This document shows positions 34,561 to 46,843 of a stretch of DNA of 64,000 nt, one piece after another (within the stretch, counting starts at the first letter, position 1; each line of letters opens with the position of its first letter). The stretch is from positions 3,720,001-3,784,000 of the forward strand of contig OX621163.1 of assembly GCA_951640195.1 (NCBI GenBank). Direction: 5' to 3'. The translations under genes and the position numbers were made by a program. Source of the stretch: Porpolomopsis calyptriformis (Eukaryota > Basidiomycota > Agaricomycetes > Agaricales > Hygrophoraceae). The notes below the pieces were generated by a model. The model made no database searches. It was not told the DNA's origin and was given only the letters and a program-made list of their open reading frames with translations.

Positions 34561-36050
34561 TGAAGTTTTAATGACAGAAGACCACTGGATCAATTTGATT
34601 GTCAAACTTTCAAAACCAGACTTTTTCGCAAGACTACACTTCAAGCTACCAATACCAGACAAAATCTTGTCGAAAATTGAGCATACCTCATTGTTTTGGG
34701 ACCAAGCTGATGGGTTGGTTCGTGATGTTGAAGGTTGAATTGTGGTGCCAGAGGAAGTATCTTTGCACACAGACATAATATGAGTGTCCCATGCCTACCC
34801 CCATGCTGGACACCCTGGCATTGAGAAGATGAAGGAGCTGGTGCTCCGAAACTTTGTTTGGGATGGTGTCTCTCAAGACATTATCAACTATGTATGGTCC
34901 TGCCCTGCTTGTCAGCAAAACAAAAACTACCCCTCAAAACTAATAGAACTTTTACAACCTATACCCCCTGCTACTGAACCATGGACTGAGATAACCATCG
35001 ATCTCATCATTCAGTTACCTGACTTGTTTGGATATGATGCTGTAATAGTAGTCATCAATCAATTTACAAGATGTGCCCACTTTATTCTGACAACTTCCAA
35101 TCTCTCATCAGAAGGTGCTGCCCAACTCTTCTGTGATCATATCTGGAAACACCACAGATGGCCAAAGAAGATCATTTCTGATTGTGGAGTTCAATTCATG
35201 TCAAAATTCACAGAAGTCCTCAACAAACTTCTAGGAACCATTTCTGGACTCTCTACTGCTTATCATCCTGAAACCAATAGCTAGACTGAATGAACGAACC
35301 AAGAACTTGAGGTCTAGCTATGGTTCTATACTAACTTCATGCAGGATGACTGGTCCAAATAGCTGGCTTCCGCTAAATTCGCTTCCAATAATCAACAACA
35401 CTCTACTACTTCACAATCACCCTTCTATTTGGAATATGGCTGTCACCCTCATTTACTGAGTACTATCAATTCTCCAAGTAACATCCCCACAGCAAACACC
35501 CTCCATGAATGTCTCACGCATGCTCAGAAAAATGCTGGTGAATCACTATCACATGCCACAGAATCAATGAAGAAATATGGCAATCGAAAATGGAAACTCT
35601 CTCCCCCTTCAGAGTTGGAGACCTGGTTTGGTTAGACACAAAGAATATCAAGACGACTCAACCCGCTAAGAAACTAGATAACCGAAGGACTGGACCATTC
35701 AAGATTCTAAAGCAAATATCAGATCTTGCATATCTTATTGATATCCCCGGAACTTGGAAGCTCTACCTAGTCTTTCACATATCACTCCTGAGACCTAACA
35801 TCAAAGATAAGTTGCTCCACCCTGATGTCACTGATACATCTCAACCTCCCCCAGATTTAATTGAAAATGAGGAAGAATATGAGGTTGAATTGATTCTACA
35901 ACATTCTGGAGCTAAACGCTGACAAAAGTATTTGGTCAAATGGAAAGGTTCTCTGATTGAAGAAGCCACTTGGGAAGAATGATCGAGCATCTTATGACAT
36001 GCCAAGAAATTGTGAAGACTTATGAAGATTCAATTCAAACAGTGACTTAA
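34561..36050 (+). pseudogene. C3 integrase and chromodomain
   Basis: The HHCC domain HAYPHAGHPGIEKMKELV and CPACQQNKN (34785-34930) leads into a core ITIDLIIQLPD with the first catalytic Asp (34999), then KKIISDCGVQFM, then AYHPETNS with the Glu region broken by stops near 35282. The C-terminal GPF tail is at 35590-35800. The chromodomain is at about 35860-36000 (YEVELILQHSGAK, KYLVKWKGSLIEEATWEE). Multiple stops and one frameshift near 35625. Confidence 0.85.
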
Positions 36051-36229
36051 CTTGTTTGTTATCATTCCAGCTGTCCATTTTGTTACTTTATTTTTAGATC
36101 CAAGTAGTGGTTATAAACTCAGAGTTGTTGATATAACTCTATCCAATCTTTTCCCCACTCTCGACGACACCTCTTGTCAACAGTCTAAACTACTGAGCCA
36201 AATTGTCAATGTCATAGTACTATCATTTG

Positions 36230-37132
36230 AAAATGCCTACCACTCATACCCAACCTAACTGTTAAATCGCTACCTGTCGTTAAGGATGAATCCCCTCTCC
36301 TTGCACCCATTCCCATACCCCCAGTCCCTCCTCCACTACTGCTATCCCCATCTCTAGACAACTACGCTGACAACATCGCTTGACTGCCACCGATCTTTTT
36401 GGCAACAAAGTAACTCCTCCCCCAGAAGACCCTAACATCACCATCACCTGTCTGAACATCAATAATGAAAGCCTCAGACAATGGAATCGTGAGTTGCAAG
36501 CAGAGTTAACAGTGACAAAGGCAGAGTTGAAGTTGATGGAGAAACATATTATATTTTGGAAGGACAGTCACGACATGCTCGAATGCAAGCTCTGGACACT
36601 TGAGCGAGAGAAGAAATGAAACTGGATCGATTGCGGGAATGCTACTACCTGTGCCCTTATTTCCCATATGCTGGAAGATTGGCAAGCCATTGATATGACC
36701 CATTGGTCCTTTGGGCTCCGATTCTTGATTTGTATGTGTTGATTCATGATTTGACTAGTTACAGTAGATGTGACATGTAACGAAAGAAGAAGCCTTTGTA
36801 TGCAACCACCACATTCCCTCAGAACTTGCACTTCTGGAGGGCTCAGGCCCAGCCCAGTCGTATCACTGTTTAGGGCTTGACACGATAAGATCTCACAATG
36901 AGGGAGACCCTCATCAAATACAGAAAATCAGTTGAATACCCTATCAACCTCGATTTAGAATACCCAGATGACAATGACAGCGTCACTGCTATTCCCTCCC
37001 CCACCCAGCCAACCTCAGAAGTCAATCCCATCACTTCCCTCTCAGTGGCCATTGAGGCCCCTGCCACTGAGGAAATCCAGACTCAGGCTTCAGAGAATGA
37101 AACGACTGATATTTCCCAAGAAGCGAGGTGTA
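36230..37132 (+). pseudogene. C3 third reading frame
   Basis: Homologous to 19800-20534. Recognisable parts are a Pro-rich start, the coiled-coil segment ESLRQWNRELQAELTVTKAE (36470), and MRETLIKYRKSVEYPINLDL with EAPATEEIQTQASENETTD (36898-37110) just before the LTR. It is broken by several stops. Unknown function. Confidence 0.55.
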
Positions 37133-37543
37133 TGTCATGGACATAATTTTTTCTTCTCTCTCTATGTTTGTCATTGTAGTTAGTCAGACTCATCTTATCT
37201 TACTTGGGATTCCCCACGATTGCACTATGGGATTCCCCATAGTCTTATCTTTTTCATTTACCTAAAGTAGGATATATTTCATTTCTGACTACTTATGTTT
37301 TATGCTTTCACATGCTCTGCATTGTTATCATGCTTATCTCTTACTTACTGCATGTATTCCTCATTGTAACACTGACTCATCTGCAGTAGTGTAGTCAGTA
37401 TATAAACACCTAGTTAGTTATACTCAGACCTTAAGTCTGATTCCTCATTAGACACCCCAATAACTAGGACTTGAGACCATCATCATCATCTTGGACAGAG
37501 CACCTGGAAGTCAAACTGTCTCGACAGCAACAATTTTATAACA
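37133..37543 (+). repeat. 3' LTR of C3 (recombinant, left border of an inversion)
   Basis: 411 bp, same family as 20570-20978. Its right neighbour is CTGCC followed by integrase sequence (C2) that fits exactly onto the minus-strand integrase at 40031, see findings. Confidence 0.85.
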
Positions 37544-39305
37544 CTGCCCCGCTTATCAACAAAACAAGAACTATCCCTCAAAGCTGACAGGACTCTTACA
37601 ACTGATACCCCCCACTACCAAACCATGGACTGAAATAACTGTTGATCTCATCATTCACCTACCTGACTTGCTTGGATATGATGCTGTGATGGTAGTCATC
37701 ACAATCAATTTATGAAATATGCCTATTTTATTCCAACAACTTCTAATCTCTCATCAGAAGACACTGCCTGACTCTTCTGTGATCACATCTGGAAACATCA
37801 TGGATGGCCAAAGAAGATCATTTCCAATCATGGAGTTCAATTTGCATTGAAATTCACTAAAGCCCTCAACAAACTTCTAGGAACTATTTCTGGACTTTCT
37901 ACTACTTATCATCCTGAAACTGATGGTCAGACCGAATCAATGAATCAAGAACTTGAGGTCTACCTATGATTCTATACTAACTTCATGCAGGACAATTGGT
38001 CTGAATGGCTGGCTTCCACTAAATTCACTTACAATAATCAGCAACACTCTACCACTTCACAATCACCCTTCTATCTAGAATATGGCTGTCACCCTCATTT
38101 ACTGATTACCATTAATTCCCCAAGTAATATCCCCACAGCAAACACCTTCCATGAACATCTCACATGTGCTCAGAAGAATGCTAGTGAATCACTATCACAT
38201 GCTGCAGAATCGATGAAGAAGTATGCTGATCGAAAATGGAAACTCTCCCCTTCCTTGAAAGTTGGAGACCTTGTTTGGTTGGATACCAAGAATATCAAGA
38301 TGACTCGACCTGCCAAGAAGCTGGATAACCAAAGAACTGGACCATTCAAGATCCTAGAACAAGTATTGGATCTTGCATATCTTATCAATATTCCCAGAAC
38401 TTGGAAGCTCCACTTAGTCTTTCATGTATTACTCCTGAGACCTAATGTCAAAGATAAGTTGCTCTACCCTGATGTTACTGATACATCTCAACCTCCCCCA
38501 GATTTAATTGAGAATGAAGAGGAATATGAGGTAAAATCTATTTTGCAACACTCTAGAGCTAGATGCCAACAAAAGTATTTGGTCAAATGGAAAGGTTATC
38601 TGATTGAAGAAGCTACTTGGGAAGAATAATTGAATGTCTTACAACATGCCAAGGAAATTGTGAAGGCTTATGAAGATTCAATTCAAATGGCAACTTAACT
38701 TGTTTGTTATCATGCCAGCTGTCCATTTTGCAATTCTATTCTTAGATTCAAATGGTGCTTATAAACCCAGAGCCATTGATACAACTCCATCCAATCTTTT
38801 CCCCACTTTCAACAATACCTCTTGTTGATAGTCTAAACCACTCAACTGAAACATCAACATCTCAGAACTATCATTTGAAATGCCTGCCACTTGCACCCCC
38901 AAACCCAAATGCCAAGTTGCCACCTGCTGCCAAGGATGAATCCCCTCTCCTTGCACTCGCTCTCCTACAGCTGGTCCTTCCGCTGTCCCCATTTCTAGGT
39001 AATTATGCTGACAGCCCTGCACCACTACTACTGACTTTTTCAGAAATAAATCAACTCCTCCCCCCAAAGATCCCAATGTTACCATTGCCCACCTAAATGT
39101 TAATAATGAAAGCATTAGTCAATGGAACCGCGAGTTACAAGCAGAGCTTACAGCACTAAAGGCAGAGTTGAAGGTGACAGAGAAACATATTATATTTTGG
39201 AAGGATAGTCACGATGTGCTCGAATGCAAACTCTAGATGCTCAAGTGAGAAATGAAATGAAATTAGATTGACTGCAGAAATATCACTACCCACACCATCA
39301 TTTCC
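37544..39305 (+). pseudogene. C2: integrase core to third frame, inverted part of C4
   Basis: Starts in mid-integrase (LPRLSTKQELSLKA-like, frame shifted) and has IISNHGVQFALKF and YHPETDGQTESMNQE near 37830-37950. The best part is 37985-38629 with SEWLASTKFTYNNQQHSTTS, GDLVWLDTKNIKMTRPAKKL and the chromodomain EEYEVKSILQHS, KYLVKWKGYLIEEATWEE. The third frame is seen at 38750-39250. It ends at about 39305 where unrelated AT-rich sequence begins. The first bases complete the integrase codon interrupted at 40031, so C2 and C4 are one element. Confidence 0.8.
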
Positions 39306-39619
39306 TGAATCACTAGTGGCAGGGTTAAATTTTATAACTATTAAAATAACCTGTTAAATCTTTGTCTGCTTGTTGAAATTTAGCACCCTATGTAGACACC
39401 TGGAAAATTACACATTTGTGTGGTGATAAAATAAAAGTGAAATTATATATTTTATCTAAATATTATTGGTTACTTAATTTGAGATAGAATCTCAAATTTA
39501 ATATGTGTTGCCTGCTTACTCACCCTTGAAATCTCAAATTTAATATGCTTAACATACTAAATAATACTCAAAATCTCAACTTTGACAACTGATAATATTT
39601 AGATAAAATGTCTAGTTTT
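39306..39619. repeat. AT-rich segment with an 18-bp perfect inverted repeat
   Basis: No coding signal. The arms are 39449-39466 and 39592-39609. Between them the unit ATCTCAAATTTAATATG occurs twice in direct orientation (about 39488 and 39529). It may be a small foldback or MITE-like insertion into the third frame of C2. Confidence 0.5.
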
Positions 39620-40030
39620 TGTTATAAACTTGTTGCTGTTGAGACAGTTTTACTTCTGGGTGCTCTGTCCAAAATGATGATGATGGTCTCAAGTCCTAGT
39701 TATTGGGGTGTCTAATGAGGAATCAGACTTAAGGTCTGAGTACAACTAACTAGGTGTTTATATACTAACTACACTACTGCGGATGAGTCAGTGTTACAAT
39801 GAGGAATACATTTGGTAAGTAAAAGATAAGCATGATAACAATGTGGAGCATGTGAAAGGATGAAACATAAGTAGTCGGAAATGAAATATATCCTACTTTA
39901 GGTAAATGAAAAAGATAAGACTATAGGGAATCCCATAGTGCAATCGTGGGGAATCCCAAGCAAGATAAGATAAGTCTGACTAACTACAATGACAAACATA
40001 GAGAGAGAAGGAAAAATTATGTCCGTGACA
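39620..40030 (-). repeat. C-family LTR, minus strand, inserted in C4 integrase
   Basis: 411 bp, read on the minus strand from TGTCACGGAC to TGTTATAA-type end. Right flank GGCAG equals the reverse complement of the CTGCC that follows the LTR at 37543. Confidence 0.85.
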
Positions 40031-42460
40031 GGCAGGACTGTATGTAGTTGATAACATCTTGAGAGATGCCATCCTAAACAAAGTTTCAGAGCACCAGCTC
40101 CTTCATCTTCTCAATGCCAGGGTGTCCAGCATGGGGGTAGGTGTGGGATAGTTGTATTATGTCTGTGTGTAAAGATACTTCCTCCAGTACCACAATTTGA
40201 CCTTCAACATTGTGAACCAACCCATTGGCTTGGTCCCAAAACAATAAGGCATCCTTGATTTTCTATGGGGTCTTGTCCAGTATGGGTAGCTTGAAGTATA
40301 GTCTTGCGAAAAAGTCTGGTTTTGAAAGTTTGATGATTGAATTGATCCAGTGATCTTCTGCAATTAAAACTTCATTTTCAACCTTGCCTTTACCTTCATC
40401 AAAATAGTCCAGACATCTGGACAATCCATCAGCTTTGTTCTTTCTCCCTGGGATATACTAGATTTTGTATTCATATCTTGACAGAATTTCTGACCAATGA
40501 GCACATTGTCTGAACAATACATAAGCAATACTGAAATATTTGAGGGCAAGACTGTTGGTACAGATCAGAAGGTCATGTCTTGAACCTTCCAAGAGATGTT
40601 GCTATGTTTTAAGACAGTCTATTATAGCTAAAAGCTTGGCTTCATGAGATAGATATTTCTTTTCAGCAGGAGTTAATGATCTTGAGAGAAAGCCTATGGG
40701 TTTCCAGTTGTTTCTTTGCAGTTGAGATAGTATACCTCCTAAAGCAAATCCAGAGGCATCAGTCTCTAACCAATACAGTAGGTCTTGGTCCAGCACTTCA
40801 AGGACAGGGGTATTTGTGAGGGAGTGCTTCAAATGATCAAAGGTGCATTGGCATTCAGGGGTCCATTCCCAAATGGTATCTTTGCAGAGTAACTAGTTAA
40901 GTGGTTGAGTGATCTTTGCAAAGTCCTTGATATATTTTCTCCAGAAGTTTGCACTTCTGAGGAAGGATTGAAGTTGTTTGATGGTTTGAGGCTCTGGCCA
41001 TTCAACTATGGCTTTGAGCTTCTTGGGATTAGTTCTGATATATTCTTTCAACAGGGTCATTCCCAGATAGATCACCTCTTCCTTCTTGAATTGGCATTTG
41101 ACAGGTTTATAGGAGAGTTTGTGTTTCTTCATAATATTAAGGGTTTTGAACATCCAGTAATGCAGTTCTTCTAGATCATCTCTGCAGATGAGAATGTTGT
41201 TGATATAGATAAAAATGCAACCTGATTTTAGCACTTCAGCCAATCGCATATCGATCATCCATTGGAACATAGCTGGAGAATTTTATAAACCAAAGAACAT
41301 TACTCTTGGGACAAAGAGTCCTTCAACCATGTTGAAAGTGGCTTTCCTTTTGTCACCTTCTTTGATTCAAATATTGTTAAATCCCCATTGGATGTCCACA
41401 ACTATGAACAATGTGGTAGACTGCGACTTTGGTTGTTGAATGATTTAGTGCAAGAGTGGCAGGGGATAGTAGTCAGGAACTGTAAAGTGATTCAGATAAT
41501 GGTAGTCTTCGATTGGTCTATATCCAGCATCTTGTGCTTTCACATTGGTTTCTTTAGCTTTCTTTCCTAAGAAGAAGGGAGCAGCTTGAGGCAAAGATCC
41601 TTTGAATATCTATCCAGTGGCCATGTTTTCATCTAAAAACTTCCTCAGGAATTCTTTCTCTTGAGGGGACATTAGATAAACCATGTCAGTTTGGGGTATG
41701 AAGTTATCTCTAAGGTCAATGATGTGATTGAACTCAGAATGCAGTGGAAGGCAATCAAAGGACTCCTTGGTAAAGACACTAGTATAGTCTTTCCAATAGA
41801 CCTCCAGTACAAACTTTCACATATCTTCCTCCACTGTGCTAGCTTAAGCTTTGTCCAATTTTGAAATACTTGTGATTGCCAGCTGCGAGACCAATTCTAC
41901 CACAGAGGGCTCTGCTTCACTGCTACAATACTGACAAGAAGTCTCTTTGCCTCTGAGAGCTAGTGTTGACTTCTCCCAATCGATACTAGGGTTTTGAGCT
42001 CTAAGCCATGGGTTGCTGAGGATAATATCAATCTTGGATCCAAGGTCGGTCACTTCCAAATGGATCCTTTCAGTGTGTCCACCAGGAGCTTCTATCTAGA
42101 CATCTGTGTCAAAAATGATTAGGCCTCCTTGGTTCTCTGACCCATTGGCATTCCATACAGGGATTAGGGATTCCAAATCCAAAAGAGTAAATTTGTAATG
42201 AGTTGTGAAGGTCTTGTCCATAAAGTTTCCAGAAGCTCCACTATCAATCAGACACATGGCAGGGACACATTAGCCAGTATCTGAAGCTTTGATCCAAACA
42301 TCCATTGTGAGTCCTAAATTGCCCTTTTCAATAGCACCAAGAATTCAAAATAGGTTGCATAGGGTAATAGTACATTGAGTAGTATGGTTAGTAACATTAA
42401 GTGAATTGTCTGAACGTTTCAAAAACCCTGGGACTTCAAGTCCATTGCCAGCCTCTTCTT
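40031..42460 (-). pseudogene. C4 pol: protease, RT, RNase H, integrase N-terminus
   Basis: Minus strand. The protease block (GYPWL-like, read SNPWLRAQNPSIDW) is near 42005. RT has the catalytic box read as YINNILICRDD near 41205-41180, so both Asp of YIDD are Asn. RNase H starts at LETDASGFALGGILSQLQ (40760), keeping its Asp. PGRKNKADGLS is near 40430. The integrase HHCC domain at 40200-40080 is cut at 40031. Several stops, mostly TGA or TAG. Confidence 0.85.
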
Positions 42461-43763
42461 TCGATCATCTGACCAATTGCATATACCACATTTCACTATA
42501 TCTAACAGAGTTTCACTTGTTGCCAGTGTAGTGGGCGAGCTGACATTCTCCATGTTAGGCTCAGCAGTAATGACACATATGTCTCGGCCTCATCCTTGTC
42601 CTCATCCTCAGTAACCTCCTCAATGTGAGGAAGAGGTATTGGATAAATTGGTCTCATTACTGGTGACTTGGCTGGGACATGTGTTCACGAAATGCCCAGG
42701 TTGGCTGCAGGTATAACAGTTTCCATGTGGGATCGTAAGGGTAGAAGAAGAAGACTCTTCTCTTTTGACAGTGGGGGCTGCTAACATTTGACAGGTCACT
42801 ATTGCAGCCACAGTTAATCCTCAGGCAGGAAAGGGGTTGGAGTATTGTGGTTGGGATGTGGAGGACTGTTTCTGTAAGGCTAGGATGTCTTTCTGGTGTT
42901 AGTATCATATTGTTGCATCCTTCCATTCTTAGAGGGTGGTAGGGACAGCAGGGAGTTGGTAAATGAATTCAATGAACTCACTATCAAGTCCAGCTTGATA
43001 AAGATCAATGAGGGTGGCATCGTTGAAACCGGTGTCAACCTATAAAGTGCCAAAGCACAGGTTATAGTCTTCTATCTTCTTTCTTCCCTGTTGGAGATTC
43101 TTAATGTCATTATGAGTATGAGACTGTCTGTCACTTCCTTCAAATGTTGATTAGAATTGAACAATAAATGCAGCCCAAGTGGTAGTCAGGCCTGTCCAGT
43201 TTACAGTTCTCATGTCATTAGTCTCCTTTTCAGCCCAGGTTTGGGCCATGGTCCCCTTCATGAAGGAAAGGGCAAAGGGAATCTTGTGTTCATCGCAGTA
43301 TAGTTTTCCCATAAAATACAATTCACAGCTGTTAATAAATTTGTTGACATCCTGCTGTCAACCAGTAAATTCATCTGGTTTGGCTATCTTGATCTTAATA
43401 GTGGGAGCAGTAGGAGGTTGAGGTTGTGGTTGCAGTGGGGGCTAAGGCTGAGCTTGGGTGGCAAGTTGTTGGTTGAGATTCTGAATCTCTATTGCCTGTT
43501 GCATGTTAGCAGCCTGGAGAATACCCACCTCTCTCTGCAAGTCATTCATAGCTGTGAGAATGTCAGTAAGGTTGGGGGCAGGGGGATTAGTGTGAGAACC
43601 CATTGGTGGTGGTGAAGGTGAAGGTGAAGGTGAAGTTAAAGGTGAAGAAGGTTGAGTAGGTTGTTGAAATAGGAAGGGTTGATATCTGATAAAAGGAGGA
43701 GTGACTAGCTGTTGTGACTGGGCAGTGGCAAGTAATCGAGTTGTTTCACTTTGGGTTCTTCCT
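42461..43763 (-). pseudogene. C4 gag
   Basis: Minus strand, interrupted by D at 43764. From the N-terminal side: SPSPSPPPMGSHTNPPAPN (43610), with a GAAGGT microsatellite behind the Ser-Pro repeat, then a coiled coil LQREVGILQAANMQQAIEIQ. The capsid-like domain is at 43340-42960. A zinc knuckle CYTCSQPGHFVNTC is near 42715-42674. Frame broken in several places. C5 (59960-61026) is the better copy. Confidence 0.75.
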
Positions 43764-43975
43764 TGTACCAGATATTACTGTTACAGTGTGTACATTAGGG
43801 ATGTAGTCCTTATGTATTGGTGTTTGTACCAGAGAGTAGTATATAGGCAGTATTTACCCTGATTTAGGTAGTTCTTTTTATATCTTGCCACTGCTCATAC
43901 CAGGTTTACACATATCCAATAGATATTGGTTGTATCCAGCTGGTTGTGAGCACTGCAAGATCAAGAACTCTTACA
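43764..43975 (+). repeat. 5' LTR of D
   Basis: 212 bp, begins TGTACCAG (TGTAACAG in the 3' copy) and ends ACTCTTACA. TATATAGG at about 43860 is a likely promoter. Confidence 0.9.
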
Positions 43976-45613
43976 CTTTTTTGGATATCCAACATAGACT
44001 GTTGGATTACCCAAAATGGGCACAATGATGGCGTTGTTAAATGACGTTGTTGATTTTGGTACAGCCACTGCTAACACTAACCCCCTTGCACTCAAGACCA
44101 ACATGTAGCATCAACACACGCATGTCAAGGGTGGTCCTGGACCACCTAGGAACTAGCCTCTGCAGACTAGCAGGGCCCCATTGGCAATGACGAGGTGCTT
44201 CAACTGCTACATCATCAGCAGCCCTGATGCCGCTAGCACTTGCACTTCGTGAGTACCTACTTCCCAGAGCCTCACAGCTCCCCAAGATGGTCCCATGAAT
44301 GCATGGAAACCAAGAAGGATGGAAGAGGACGCAAGTGAGAGGTAGAAGGTGTGCCACGTCATAGACAACTGACATCCCTCCAGCTACCACCTATGTCCCC
44401 TCCAGCGACCTACCACCCCCCGCAACTCCCCAATGTCACACATCATCCCTGCAATGCAGACAAATGACGAGAATGAGGCCACCAAGGCCAGCAACAGGCA
44501 CATGAAGTGCCACATCACTGCCCAACAGTGGTCCTGACTCTCCCACCTACATCCGCGACTAGCTGCGCAAGCCCAACAACCACAGTGCAGGTCTCCCCGA
44601 GCCTCAGGGCTCCCCCAGGCATCGACGGAAGGCTTGGCCAGCCAACTGCAAAGCCCAATGAGGCCAGCACTGGGCACAGGAAGTAACATGTCACTGCCTA
44701 TAGGCGGTCCCAACATCTACATCCTGCCCCCATGTCGAGCCCAATGGCTCTCGCGATGATACCCATGATACCCAACAATGTCGATGACGCACAGCCGAGC
44801 CCAATGGCTCTGGAAGCAATGATGATGACAATGGAGAACATTGTATGGTAGCAGGGGCTCGGCTCCCACTCCCCCACGCTCTCTTAAGCGCGCTCTGCAC
44901 ACTGTTCCAGTGTTCAGCCATCCCAGACCCAGGGAAGGCCCCCCAGACACTGTCTGATCAATAACAGCAGGTTGGGGCAGTCTCAGTACCGCCAACAATG
45001 GAGATGAGGACATGGGTGCCCCAGGCACCTGTCTATGAGTGCACGTAGCGAAGGCTTTACGCCTAGTGCCACGTTTACATCCCCCCATTGCTAGCACGTC
45101 ACTGTGCTCCGAGGCTGGATCCAGACATGGATCCAGTGCAACTATCGCCAATGCAGTTACCACACCCACTCTGTGAGCACACGGATGCACACGCCAATGA
45201 CGACGGCATGAGAAGCCAACAGGAGTGTGAAGGATGCTACGTCAATGACGTGCACATCCCTCCAGCCCCTCCTGATGGCTACCTCCCATCTCCAGCAACA
45301 TCCCCTTGTTGCCCTACACTCTCGCGACACTAACGATCATGACAACAGACCCCAATGAGGCAAATGACTGCACACGATGTGCCTAGTCATAGCCCAATGC
45401 AGGCTCCACCATCAGCCATTGTCAATGCATGCGATACGCATGCTGAGCCCTATGGCTCTTGTCCCTGGTCCAGAGGAAGCCCCTCAAGCCACCTGAGAAG
45501 ACAGCATAGAGGGTGGACAACCAGAGAAGGACCACTGGTGAGAATGGTGGCCCTAGTGCCAATGAGCACCCAGAGATGGCAACATCCACTCAGGACGTTG
45601 CTCACCATCCTGC
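43976..45613 (+). other. D interior, left part: G/C-rich non-coding with many short hairpins
   Basis: No supportable gene. Perfect inverted repeats include 43988-44006 (TCCAACA), 44130-44146 (GGTGGTCC), 44828-44844 (ACAATG), 44899-44913 (ACACTG), 45015-45029 (GGTGCC), 45115-45136 (CTGGATCC), 45364-45390 (ATGACT plus GCACA) and 45427-45443 (GCATGCG). GAGCC and GGCTC with a 4-nt loop occur four times (44599, 44737, 44797, 45445). Two stretches beginning near 44472 and 44656 are diverged repeats of each other (AATGAGGCCA, then GGCACA, then CACTGCC). Confidence 0.65.
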
Positions 45614-46003
45614 TGTTATAAACTGGTTGCTGTCGAGACAGTTTTACTTCCAAGTGCTCTGTCCAAGACAATGATGATGGTCTCAAGTCCTAGTTATTGG
45701 GGTGTCTAATGAGGAATCAGACTTAAGGTCTGAGTACAACTAACTAGGAGTTTATATACTGACTACAATGCTGCGGATGAGTCAGTGTTACAACAAGGAA
45801 TACATGTGGTCAAGTAAAAGATAAGCATGATAAGAGATGGAGCATGTGAAGGGATGAAACATAAGTAGTTGGAAATGAAAGATATCCTATCTAAGGTAAA
45901 TAAAAAAGGTAAGGCTATGGGGAATCCCAAGTAAAGATAAGACAAGTCTGACTAAGCTACAATGACTAACATAGAGAAAGAATGAAAAATTACATCCATG
46001 ACA
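45614..46003 (-). repeat. Solo C-family LTR inside D
   Basis: 390 bp on the minus strand. Flanks CCTGC and CCCAT do not match, so the target duplication is lost or this is a recombinant. Confidence 0.85.
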
Positions 46004-46843
46004 CCCATGTTGTGAATGCGCAGCCATCCCAATAGCAGCAGCATCAGCAGCCAGATCTAGACACAGATCTGGCATCACCTATGCCCTGGATGTGTAATAC
46101 ATCTGGGCAATTAACTACTTCCCAGGAAGTAGGTTATATATTGGGTGCAATTGGCCCCAATGGCCTGATCCAGACATGGATCAGGTGCCATCTACATCCT
46201 AGATGTCACCTGAGAGGAGTACAACTATGTACCCTCATTGAACAATGGGTTGAAGCTTGCGAAAGCTAAAACCCTTGAAGAGGACATTAGATACCCTCAT
46301 CACCTGTCAGACATAACAGGTTAACTAATATTGTGTGGGTAAGCAAGATACCCATCACAAGTATTCCTAGCTGAGGACAAAAAGGTCACGGCAAAATAAA
46401 AGAGGTGACAGACCTAGTCACTATAGAAAATTAGAGACACTGTGTCTCTCATTGGGAAAAGGCATCATAATGGTGCCTAATCTCAGAGGATTCCTCTGTT
46501 ATGGATAGAGGAAGTAATGAACAACCTTCAGAAGGCAAAGGCAAAGATTGGCACTATATAGAATCACATGTGTACCCTCTGAGAATAATATTTTTTGGAG
46601 GGGAAGGTTTAACCCCTGGAATTTAATTTGGTAGGGGAATACCGGTAGTATAGCGAAGCAGAGCTGAGCTATACAACTAATAAATGTACATGATGCAGAG
46701 TAGTGTCATGAGAAATATGTATATTTTTTAGAATGTATATATTGTTCAGGATCATGTCTTGATTCTGATGTACTTTTTCGAAGCCTTAATTTCAGGCTCT
46801 TCTTGATCGATTGAACCCCTTGGGTTAATTTGGTGAGGGAGGA
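46004..46843 (+). other. D interior, right part: nearly continuous run of hairpins
   Basis: Between 46051 and 46535 about a dozen hairpins follow each other: 46051-46072 (CCAGATCT), 46083-46108, 46115-46132 (CTACTTCC), 46140-46161, 46164-46185 (CCTGATCC), 46189-46205 (CATCTA), 46214-46236, 46236-46247 (CATTG), 46254-46267 (AGCTT), 46302-46321 (ACCTGT), 46327-46365 (15 paired bases with two bulges), 46433-46449 (AGAGACA), 46460-46478, 46484-46498 (CAGAGG) and 46525-46535. No reading frame stands out. Confidence 0.65.

Larger units (their letters stand above)
31972..37543 (+). mobile_element. C3: family C retrotransposon lacking its 5' end
   Basis: Gag fragment (31972-32300), protease, RT, RNase H, integrase, chromodomain, third frame and 3' LTR (37133-37543) in order on the plus strand. 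The 5' LTR and most of gag are missing. It abuts the 5' side of E through a short spacer. Many stops and frameshifts. Confidence 0.9.

Noticed and set aside
43610..43650. GAAGGT repeat in C4 as a regulatory repeat
   Set aside because: It is the codon repeat of a Ser-Pro stretch in gag, also present in C5.
43976..45613. D interior as a protein-coding region, since open stretches occur in several frames
   Set aside because: Open stretches overlap on both strands in G/C-rich sequence, none carries a motif, and each frame has several stops; hairpins explain the sequence better.
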